From assembly GCF_002091755.1 (NCBI RefSeq), contig NZ_BDAI01000005.1, positions 124,001-188,000 of the forward strand: DNA of 64,000 bases, given 5' to 3'. Position numbers and translations under genes: made by a program. How positions within the stretch are numbered: the first letter of the stretch is position 1; each line of letters starts with the position of its first letter. Below, piece after piece: positions 26,272 through 33,424 of this stretch. This DNA comes from Pseudomonas nitroreducens NBRC 12694 (lineage in GTDB: Bacteria > Pseudomonadota > Gammaproteobacteria > Pseudomonadales > Pseudomonadaceae). The notes under the pieces were generated by a model that had not been told where the DNA came from, did no database searches, and worked only from the letters and a program-made list of their open reading frames with translations.

Positions 26272-27279
26272 CTAGTGGTAGCCGTCGCCGTGCTTCACCT
26301 TGCCGCGGAACACGTAGTAGCTCCACGCGGTGTAGACGAGGATGAAGGGAATGATGAACAGCGCGCCCACCAGCATGAAGCCCAGGCTCTGCGGCGGCGC
26401 CGCGGCGTCCCAGATCGACATCGACGGCGGGATGATGTTCGGCCACAGGCTGATGCCCAGCCCGCTGTAGCCCAGGAAGATCAGCGCCAGGGTGAGCAGG
26501 AACGGCTTCACATGGTCATTGCGCGCCACCGAGCGCAGCAGGCTGTAGAAGGTCAGCAGCACCAGCAGCGGCACCGGCAGGAACCAGAACAGGTTCGGCA
26601 GGCTGAACCAGCGCTGGGCGATGTCCTCGTGGGCCAGCGGCGTCCACAGGCTGACGATGCCGATCACTGCCAGCAGCACCAACGCCAGGGGCTTCGCCAG
26701 GTCATGCATGCGCTGCTGCAGCGGGCCCTCGGTTTTCATGATCAGCCAGGTGCAGCCCAGCAGGGTGTATGCCACCACCAGGCCCAGGCCGCAGAACAGC
26801 GGGAACGGTGCCAGCCAGTCCAGCGCGCCGCCGGCGAAGGCGCGGTTTTCCACCGGGATGCCCTCGATGAAGGCCCCCAGCGCCACGCCCTGGAAGAAGG
26901 TCGCCACCAGCGAACCGACGATGAACGATTTGTCCCAGATGTGCCGTTTCGCCGGCCGGGCCTTGAAGCGGAACTCGAAGGCCACGCCGCGGAAGATCAG
27001 CCCCATCAGCATCAGGATCAGCGGCAGGTACAGCGCCGAGAGTACCGCCGAATAGGCCACCGGGAAGGCGCCGAACAACGCCGCGCCGCCCAATACCAGC
27101 CAGGTCTCGTTGCCGTCCCAGACCGGCGCCACGGTGTTCATCATGACGTCACGGTCGCCCTCGTCCTGGCAGAACGGATAGAGCATGCCGATCCCCAGGT
27201 CGAAGCCGTCCATCACCACATACATCATCACGCCGAAGATGATGATGATCGCCCAGATCAGCGGAAGGTCGATGCCCAT
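26272..27279 (-). CDS. cioB: Cyanide-insensitive terminal oxidase subunit II
   Basis: 335-residue CydB/CioB subunit with eight or nine transmembrane helices. It begins with the conserved DLPLIWAIIIIFGVMMYVVM and includes DGFDLGIGMLYPF and WDGNETWLVLGG, which mark this family. With CioA it forms the quinol oxidase that reduces oxygen and resists cyanide. The start is 2 bp after the cioA stop with GGGAGGA upstream, so the two are coupled. Confidence 0.93.
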   Translation of the reverse strand: MGIDLPLIWAIIIIFGVMMYVVMDGFDLGIGMLYPFCQDEGDRDVMMNTVAPVWDGNETWLVLGGAALFGAFPVAYSAVLSALYLPLILMLMGLIFRGVAFEFRFKARPAKRHIWDKSFIVGSLVATFFQGVALGAFIEGIPVENRAFAGGALDWLAPFPLFCGLGLVVAYTLLGCTWLIMKTEGPLQQRMHDLAKPLALVLLAVIGIVSLWTPLAHEDIAQRWFSLPNLFWFLPVPLLVLLTFYSLLRSVARNDHVKPFLLTLALIFLGYSGLGISLWPNIIPPSMSIWDAAAPPQSLGFMLVGALFIIPFILVYTAWSYYVFRGKVKHGDGYH

Positions 27280-27281
27280 GC

Positions 27282-28721
27282 TCAGTTCCTCCCTGCCGGA
27301 CTGTCGGTTTCATCGTCGTCGAGGCCCTCGGCGGTCGCCGACAGCGGCCGCGCCGGAGTGCGTTGCTGGCCGGCGCCACCCTGGCTGGTTTCGCGCCCCT
27401 CATGGGTGATCGGGCCCTTGCGCACCAGGCGCATCATGTAGCCGATGCCCACGCCGAACAGCGAGAAGTACACCACCACGAACATCACCAGGGTGATGCT
27501 CATCTGCGTCACGCTGTGGTTGGACACCGCATCGCTGGTACGCATCAGCCCGTAGACCACCCACGGCTGGCGACCGATCTCGGTGGTGAACCAGCCGGCG
27601 AGGATCGCGATCAGGCCGGACGGCCCCATCCACAGCACCAGCTTGAGGAAGGCGCGACTCTCGAACAGCCGCTTGCGCCAGCGCAGCCAGGCGCTCCACA
27701 GGCCGACGAAGATCATCAGCATCCCCAGGCCGGCCATGATGCGGAACGACCAGAACACGATGGTGGAATTGGGCCGGTCGGCCTTCGGGAAATCCTTCAG
27801 CGCCGGGATCGGCTCGGTCAGGCTGTGATTCAGGATCAGGCTGCCGAGTACCGGAATCTCGACCTTGAAGCGGGTTTCCTCGCGCTCCATGTCCGGCCAG
27901 CCGAACAGGATCAACGGGGTCGGTTCGCCGCTGCTGTTATCCCAGTGGCCTTCCATCGCGGCGATCTTCGCCGGCTGGTGCTTCAGCGTGTTGAGGCCGT
28001 GGGCGTCACCGACCATGGCCTGGATCGGCGCGACGATCAGCGCCATCCACATCGCCATCGAGAGCATCTTGCGGATCGCCGGGTTGTCACGGCCACGCAG
28101 CAGGTGCCAGGCCGCCGAGGCGCCAACGAAGAAGGCGGTGGCAACGAACGAGGCGATCGCCATGTGCAGCAGGCGATAGGGGAAGGACGGGTTGAAGATG
28201 ATCGCCACCCAGTCCACCGGCACCACCACGCCATTGACGATCTCGTGGCCCTGCGGGGTCTGCATCCAGCTGTTGGAAGCGAGGATCCAGAAGGTCGAGA
28301 TCAGCGTGCCGATCGCCACCATCACCGTGGCGAAGAAGTGCAGGCCGGGGCCGACGCGGTGCCAGCCAAAAAGCATGACGCCGAGGAAGCCGGCCTCGAG
28401 GAAGAAGGCGGTCAGCACTTCGTAGGTCAGCAGCGGGCCGGTGACGCTCCCGGCGAACGCCGAGAAGGCGCTCCAGTTGGTGCCGAACTGATAGGCCATG
28501 ACGAGGCCGGAGACCACGCCCATGCCGAAGTTGACGGCGAATATCTTCGACCAGAAGTGATAGAGGTCGCGGTAGACCTCCTCCTGGGTCTTCAGCCACA
28601 GCCCTTCGAGCACTGCCAGGTAGCTGGCGAGGCCGATGGTGATGGCAGGGAAGATGATGTGGAAGGACACGGTAAAGGCGAACTGGATCCGGGCCAGGTC
28701 GAGCGCCTCTAATCCGAACAT
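27282..28721 (-). CDS. cioA: Cyanide-insensitive terminal oxidase subunit I
   Basis: 479-residue CydA/CioA subunit. The axial haem histidine region SFHIIFPA holds H21, and the quinol-binding region is short, as in CioA rather than E. coli CydA. GRQPWVVYGLMRT and a conserved methionine region are present. It binds haems b558, b595 and d. The C-terminal tail (about 445-479) is hydrophilic and poorly conserved. The 474-bp upstream gap holds its promoter; no clear ANR box was found. Confidence 0.93.
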   Translation of the reverse strand: MFGLEALDLARIQFAFTVSFHIIFPAITIGLASYLAVLEGLWLKTQEEVYRDLYHFWSKIFAVNFGMGVVSGLVMAYQFGTNWSAFSAFAGSVTGPLLTYEVLTAFFLEAGFLGVMLFGWHRVGPGLHFFATVMVAIGTLISTFWILASNSWMQTPQGHEIVNGVVVPVDWVAIIFNPSFPYRLLHMAIASFVATAFFVGASAAWHLLRGRDNPAIRKMLSMAMWMALIVAPIQAMVGDAHGLNTLKHQPAKIAAMEGHWDNSSGEPTPLILFGWPDMEREETRFKVEIPVLGSLILNHSLTEPIPALKDFPKADRPNSTIVFWSFRIMAGLGMLMIFVGLWSAWLRWRKRLFESRAFLKLVLWMGPSGLIAILAGWFTTEIGRQPWVVYGLMRTSDAVSNHSVTQMSITLVMFVVVYFSLFGVGIGYMMRLVRKGPITHEGRETSQGGAGQQRTPARPLSATAEGLDDDETDSPAGRN

Positions 28722-29195
28722 GACGATTCCTCTTCAGGCTGACGCCCACCCCACGGAGGGTCGGCACCGTACCTTGCGCATGCGCAGGGCGTTCTTGCGT
28801 GATGTCTGTGTTGCTTGATGGATCTTTTTCGAGCCGCCGATCTCCTGTCAGTTCGGGTTTCTTTTGCCGCCCAATCAGAATGGACCGCCATCCGCATTGA
28901 CGCCGCTCAAGAAAACGACTCGATTTTACGCGTGCCCGCGGTGCGGGCTGGAGTGGTGGGTTGCCGCGCGACGGGGTGTCGCGCGACAGGATGTCTCATC
29001 CGATCAGCCCGTTCGATATGAACAAAATCGAATATGAAAATGAAAAATTAATATTTTATTGGAATAAAAAAGCCGGGTAACTTTCGTCTCAACCGCTGCC
29101 AAGTGAGCTGCGGAACTAGAATCCACCGCCCGTACGAAGGCCCCATCCCGGCCGGCCCGGACGCCAGCGGTCATCTGCCCCACAAGGACATCGCA
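28722..29195. promoter_or_regulatory. 474-bp divergent intergenic region (cioA / metQ)
   Basis: Near cioA there is a perfect 12-bp palindrome TGCGCATGCGCA (28775-28786). Further on, two copies of a GTCGCGCGACAGG-like word occur about 28970-28995. The metQ-proximal 29020-29075 is strikingly AT-rich (TTAATATTTTATTGGAAT) compared with the surrounding genome and probably contains the metQ promoter. TTGATGGATCTTT near 28815 resembles half an ANR/FNR site but the second half does not fit. Confidence 0.45.
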
Positions 29196-29975
29196 ATGAA
29201 AAAGCTGCTGCTTCTGACCGCCCTCGCCGCTGCCTTCAGCACCTCTGCCTTCGCCAATGAGAAGCTCGTTGTCGCTGCCACCCCGATCCCCCACGCCGAG
29301 ATCCTCGAGCTGATCAAGCCGACCCTGGCCAAGGAAGGCGTGGACCTGGAGATCAAGGTCTTCACCGACTACGTGCAGCCCAACGTGCAGGTCGCCGAAA
29401 AGCGCCTGGATGCCAACTACTTCCAGACCAAGCCGTACCTGGATAACTTCAACAAGGGCAAGGGCACCAACCTGGTCACCGTGACCGGCGTGCACGTCGA
29501 GCCCTTCGGCGGCTACTCGAAGAAATACAAGTCCATCGACCAATTGCCGGACGGCGCCACCGTCGCCCTGCCCAACGAAGGCAGCAACAGCGGCCGCGCC
29601 CTGCTCCTGCTACAGAAGGCCGGCGTGATCAAGCTCAAGGACCCGAGCAACGCCCTGGCCACCCCGAAAGACATCGCCGAGAACCCCAAGCACCTGAAGT
29701 TCAAGGAGCTGGAATCGGCCCTGCTGCCGCGCGTGCTGGACCAGGTCGACCTGGACCTGATCAACACCAACTACGCGCTGGAAGCCAAGCTCAACCCGGT
29801 GAAGGACGCGCTGATCCTCGAAGACCGCAACTCGCCCTACGTGAACTACCTGGTGGCGCGACCGGACAACAAGGACAGCGATGCGCTGAAGAAGCTCTCC
29901 GCCGCCCTGACCAGCCCGGAAGTCAAAGCCTTCATCGAGAAGAAGTACAACGGCGCCGTGGTGCCCGCCTTCTGA
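29196..29975 (+). CDS. metQ: MetQ/NlpA-family methionine-binding protein
   Basis: 259-residue ABC substrate-binding protein of the NlpA/MetQ family (methionine and analogues). The signal peptide ends in AFA-NEK near residue 21 with no lipobox cysteine, so it is predicted soluble rather than a lipoprotein, unlike E. coli MetQ. Family landmarks include VFTDYVQPNVQVAEKRLDAN, ANYFQTKPYL and VTGVHVEP. No MetN or MetI gene is adjacent, so it must use a transporter elsewhere. Methionine specificity is family knowledge. Confidence 0.87.
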   Translation: MKKLLLLTALAAAFSTSAFANEKLVVAATPIPHAEILELIKPTLAKEGVDLEIKVFTDYVQPNVQVAEKRLDANYFQTKPYLDNFNKGKGTNLVTVTGVHVEPFGGYSKKYKSIDQLPDGATVALPNEGSNSGRALLLLQKAGVIKLKDPSNALATPKDIAENPKHLKFKELESALLPRVLDQVDLDLINTNYALEAKLNPVKDALILEDRNSPYVNYLVARPDNKDSDALKKLSAALTSPEVKAFIEKKYNGAVVPAF

Positions 29976-30044
29976 TCCGTCGCCCGGCCATCCGCCGGGC
30001 GCAACGACTCCCACGCTGGGCGCGCCCTTGGCGCACCCGCTTCA

Positions 30045-30075
30045 ACGCCGGTGGGCAGGTTCCACCGGCGTTTTT
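30045..30075 (+). terminator. Intrinsic terminator 18 nt before the next start codon
   Basis: A 10-bp perfect stem, ACGCCGGTGG (30045-30054) with CCACCGGCGT (30062-30071) and a 7-nt loop, is followed by TTTTT. It follows metQ, but the start codon of the trans-sulfuration enzyme begins at 30094 and its ribosome site (AAGGA, 30082-30086) lies right after the T-tract. The geometry allows either simple termination of metQ or attenuation of the downstream operon. Confidence 0.8.
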
Positions 30076-30093
30076 CTTTCCCAAGGACTTGCC

Positions 30094-31284
30094 ATGAGCG
30101 ACCACGCCAAAGGCCCTTCCACCCGCGCCGTACAAAGCGGCCACGACGCCGACCGGCGCATGGTCACCCGTGCCAAGAGCCAGCCGATCTACCAGAGCTC
30201 GGTGTTCGTCTACGACTCCCTGGAGCAGGTCGACGACTTTCTCGCCGGCAACCCCGACAACTACATGTACACGCGCATCGGCAACCCCAACCACCGCGCC
30301 GTGGAGGAATTGCTGCGCGACCTGGAAGGCGGCGAGGACGCGCTGTTCTCCGCCTCCGGCATGGCGGCCATTTCCGCCGCGCTGCTCGGCGTGCTCGGCG
30401 CCGGTGATCACCTGATCGCCAGCCGCGAGCTGTACGGCACCACCCAGAGCCTGATCGAGAAGGAGCTGACACGCTTCGGCATCGCGGCCACCCTGCTCGA
30501 CCTCAACGACCTGGCCGCGGTGAAAGCGGCGATCACCCCGACCACGAAACTGATCTACACCGAGACCGCCTCCAACCCGCTGGTGCGCGTGAGCAATGTC
30601 CCGGCGCTGGCCGATCTCGCCCATCGCCAGGGCCTCAAGCTGCTGGTGGACAACACCTTCCTCTCGCCGGTGCTCTACCAGCCGCTGCGCGATGGTGCCG
30701 ACCTGGTGATCCACAGCACGACCAAATACCTGAACGGCCACAGCGACGCCATGGGTGGCGCACTGGTCGGCGACGCACAATGGATCGCCGCGGCGCGGCG
30801 TTTCCAGATCAACGCCGGCGGCAGCGCCAGTCCCTTCGAGAGCTGGCTGAACTTCCGTGGCGCGAAAACCCTCGCACTGCGCATGCGCGCGCATTCGCAG
30901 AACGCCCAGGCACTGGCCGAGGCCCTCGAGGCGCACCCGCAGGTGGAGCGCGTCTACTATCCCGGCCTGCCCTCGCACCCGGACCATGCACTGGCGCAAC
31001 GCCTGTTCCGCAAAGGCCACTCGGGCATGCTCAGCTTCACCCTGAAGGGCGGCCTGGACCAGGTCGACACGCTGATCGGCGCGCTGCAACTGGCCGCCTT
31101 CGCCCCGTCGCTGGCCGGTGTCGCCAGCAGCATCACCCACCCCGGCAAGACCTCGCACCGTGCGCTGTCCGCCGAGGCGCTGACCGCGCTGGATATCCAC
31201 GACGGCACCATCCGAGTCTCGGTGGGCATCGAGGACAGCCAGGACATCGTCAGTGACTTCCTGCAGGCGCTGGACGCGCTGTAA
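30094..31284 (+). CDS. Trans-sulfuration family PLP enzyme (methionine gamma-lyase / cystathionine gamma-lyase type)
   Basis: 396-residue Cys/Met-metabolism PLP enzyme, expected to be a cytoplasmic homotetramer. The PLP lysine lies in HSTTKYLNGHSD; other conserved parts are YTRIGNPN (phosphate contact from the neighbour subunit), the glycine-rich FSASGMAAIS and VDNTFLSPVLYQPL. Members either make cystathionine or cleave methionine, cystathionine or homocysteine. Placement after metQ and before an SfnR-like regulator favours use of methionine or another organosulfur compound as sulfur source. The exact reaction cannot be set from the sequence. Confidence 0.82.
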   Translation: MSDHAKGPSTRAVQSGHDADRRMVTRAKSQPIYQSSVFVYDSLEQVDDFLAGNPDNYMYTRIGNPNHRAVEELLRDLEGGEDALFSASGMAAISAALLGVLGAGDHLIASRELYGTTQSLIEKELTRFGIAATLLDLNDLAAVKAAITPTTKLIYTETASNPLVRVSNVPALADLAHRQGLKLLVDNTFLSPVLYQPLRDGADLVIHSTTKYLNGHSDAMGGALVGDAQWIAAARRFQINAGGSASPFESWLNFRGAKTLALRMRAHSQNAQALAEALEAHPQVERVYYPGLPSHPDHALAQRLFRKGHSGMLSFTLKGGLDQVDTLIGALQLAAFAPSLAGVASSITHPGKTSHRALSAEALTALDIHDGTIRVSVGIEDSQDIVSDFLQALDAL

Positions 31285-31303
31285 GAGCAGAAGGAGATTT
31301 TCC

Positions 31304-32263
31304 ATGAACGCCCCCCACGCACCGCTACCGCTGCTGACCTTCCCCGACGCCGACAAGAGCCCGCTGAGCATCCGCGCCAAGGCGCTGGTGTTCTTCGACC
31401 CTCGCTCCCACGAAGTGCGCGACGAGGTAGAGCGCCTGGCGCCATTGCCGCAACCGGTGCTGATCCATGGCGAGACCGGCACCGGCAAGGAGCTGCTGGC
31501 CCGTCACATCCACCGCGCCAGCGAGCGCCCCGGCCTGTTCGTCGCGGTGAGCTGCAGCGCGCTGAGCCGCAACTACGCCGACGCCGAGCTGTTCGGCTAC
31601 GCGCCAGGCGCGCACAACGGCCCGGTGGGCAGCCGCGCCGGCTGGTTCGGCTCGGCCAATGGCGGCACCCTCTATCTCGACGAGATCGCCGACCTGCCGC
31701 TGTCGCTGCAACAGAAGCTGCTGCGCGTGCTGCAGGAACGTGAAGTGCTGCGCGTCGGCGCGCGCGAGCCGGTGCCGGTGGACGTGCGTCTGGTCGCCGC
31801 CACCAGTATCGACCTGGGGCAGGCGGTGAAGGCGGGGAAATTCCTCGAAGGACTGCAGCAATACCTGCACGACGGCAACCTGACCTTGCCGCCGCTGCGC
31901 GAGCGCAGCGGCGATATCCAGCCGCTGGCCGAGTACTTCCTAGGCGTGCACGCGCAACGCCTGGAACTGCCGGTGCCACAGATCGCCAGCGACACCCAGC
32001 GCGCGCTGGAAAGCTATTCGTGGCCGGGCAATATCCGCGAGCTGGAAAACGTCATCCACTTCGCCTTGCTGGTCAGCCCGGACGAAGAGATTCGCCCGGA
32101 GCACCTGAATTTTTCGGGCGGCGCGGCCGGGTCAGGCGGCGTAGCGGGGCCAGGCGGGAAAACGGAAGTGAACGAAGCGGCACTGGAACGCCTGGTGCGC
32201 CAGCCCGGCGTCGAGGCGCAGTTGCGTGCGCTGCTGCAACGCCTGGAGCGCGAGCGCGGCTGA
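31304..32263 (+). CDS. sfnR: SfnR-like sigma-54-interacting AAA+ protein with altered GAFTGA loop
   Basis: 319 residues, almost only the AAA+ domain. Walker A is GETGTGKE (56-63), Walker B GGTLYLDEI (120-128), arginine fingers sit in LPPLRERSGD (195-204) and sensor II is WPGNIRELENV (240-250). There is no N-terminal receiver or ligand domain, as in SfnR, which activates dimethyl-sulfone/sulfonate genes under sulfur limitation. The sigma-54 contact loop reads GAHNGP (102-107) instead of GAFTGA. The C-terminus (271-319) is Gly-rich then helical and shows no clear Fis-type HTH. It starts 19 bp after the PLP gene, so it is probably in one operon. Confidence 0.78.
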   Translation: MNAPHAPLPLLTFPDADKSPLSIRAKALVFFDPRSHEVRDEVERLAPLPQPVLIHGETGTGKELLARHIHRASERPGLFVAVSCSALSRNYADAELFGYAPGAHNGPVGSRAGWFGSANGGTLYLDEIADLPLSLQQKLLRVLQEREVLRVGAREPVPVDVRLVAATSIDLGQAVKAGKFLEGLQQYLHDGNLTLPPLRERSGDIQPLAEYFLGVHAQRLELPVPQIASDTQRALESYSWPGNIRELENVIHFALLVSPDEEIRPEHLNFSGGAAGSGGVAGPGGKTEVNEAALERLVRQPGVEAQLRALLQRLERERG

Positions 32264-32321
32264 TGCCGCGCTGTAGTCGCCAGCGCGACCCGAAGGGCCG
32301 CGCACGGGCGACGGGGCAGTC

Positions 32322-32657
32322 TTACTTGGTGGCGGTGTTGGAGTGCGCGACCACTGGAGTGCACGACGGGTTGGTCAGCTTGGCCGGATCGGTCAGCAGG
32401 CCCGGCATCATGCGCGAGGTGCAGTTGAACACGCGGCCTTTGGTGGTGGTGGCGACGTAGGAGAGTTCCTGGCCACCCAGGGCGTCCGGCTGACCGGCTT
32501 TGACGTCGCTGACGACCAACTCGTCGGAGGAAGCCAGACCGATCATCTGGGCGGTGGCGGCCTGCAGCGGAACGATGGCCTGGTTGGTGGTCATGGTCTG
32601 GCAGCCAGCCAGCGAAGCGAAGAGTGCAGTGGCAAGGGCGATGCGTTTGAAGTCCAT
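32322..32657 (-). CDS. Small predicted lipoprotein
   Basis: 111-residue protein with a lipoprotein signal: a hydrophobic core ending in the lipobox LAGC (Cys at residue 19). The mature part has two more cysteines (NCTSRMMPG and NPSCTPVV) that could form a disulfide. I recognise no named domain. It is convergent with the sfnR-like gene and probably monocistronic. It sits before a 470-bp AT-richer gap. Confidence 0.75.
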   Translation of the reverse strand: MDFKRIALATALFASLAGCQTMTTNQAIVPLQAATAQMIGLASSDELVVSDVKAGQPDALGGQELSYVATTTKGRVFNCTSRMMPGLLTDPAKLTNPSCTPVVAHSNTATK

Positions 32658-33124
32658 CTCGATGATGCTCCCTGTTGGTGGTTTTTTGTCCTGCCGGGGG
32701 AGACTAACGGAATCAACAAGTCAATCGCCATAGCCGATTCACAAGTTTTTCACGAAAAACTGCACACTCGTTCAAGCTTCCAGACTTGAACCCGCTCTAT
32801 TTCGGCGATTGTGCTAAGGGAATACCTGTTTCTCGCCGTTGACAGCCGTCTATCGCGTAAAAGCCAGAGCCTGCGCTGAACCGTTTCACCTTTGGCGACG
32901 AATGGTCGCAGTGAAAGGCCGGGCCGACCCGCAGGTCGGCAGGAGGGAATCCTGAGCAAACAGTCAAAAACATGACTATTACTCGCAAATATCGTAAAAA
33001 TCAGTCTCATCGACCATATCAATACCTGCCATCGAGATCATTCACTTCTTTTTGTCACAATCTTCAGGGAAAATGGCTAACAGGCGGTCGGGACCCATTT
33101 TCCCCGGCGCCATTGGAGACTATC
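32658..33124. other. 467-bp gap with lower GC, no recognised gene
   Basis: Lies between the small lipoprotein (minus) and a possible 39-residue ORF (plus). Base composition is visibly AT-richer at 32960-33080 (GACTATTACTCGCAAATATCG region) than in flanking genes. That fits promoter DNA or a small remnant of foreign DNA. Open frames here lack ribosome sites and family resemblance. Confidence 0.35.
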
Positions 33125-33244
33125 GTGACCAGCTTTGCCGCTCTTGCTAACTTCTTCGCCGCCACCGCTTTCCTGACTGCGCCCGCGAAGGCCGACCCGG
33201 AACGCCGTGAGATCCGTGAGGCGAAAAAGAACCGCCGCAAGTAA
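33125..33244 (+). CDS. Possible 39-residue small protein (GTG start)
   Basis: A GTG at 33125 preceded by TTGGAGAC opens a 39-codon frame. It has a short hydrophobic/alanine-rich first half (SFAALANFFAATAFLTAP), then a highly basic tail (ERREIREAKKNRRK). The layout resembles a small membrane-anchored peptide. Two tight hairpins follow the stop immediately, as expected for a small transcription unit. No homolog recalled. Confidence 0.4.
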   Translation: MTSFAALANFFAATAFLTAPAKADPERREIREAKKNRRK

Positions 33245-33261
33245 GCAGTACCCGCTCCGCT

Positions 33262-33304
33262 CGGCCCTTTTGACAGGGCCGGCGGCGGGACCATCGGTCC
33301 CGCC
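33262..33304 (+). terminator. Tandem hairpins after the small ORF
   Basis: First stem CGGCCCT (33262-33268) / AGGGCCG (33275-33281). Second stem GGCGGGACC (33284-33292) / GGTCCCGCC (33296-33304) with a 3-nt loop. T content after the second stem is modest, so this is a probable rather than certain terminator. Confidence 0.55.
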
Positions 33305-33424
33305 GATTGGCTTTCCAGGGCCATCCCGTGTTTTCATTGAATGCTTGTTCAAGGAAAAGTCAGAGGGACCCCGCCCGTTTTGTCCGTTGCACAATCGCCC
33401 CCGTCCGTAACACCCTCACCCTCC

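Noticed and set aside
28810..28830. ANR/FNR box near cioA (TTGATGGATCTTT)
   Set aside because: Only the left half fits TTGAT; the right half does not match ATCAA at the needed spacing.
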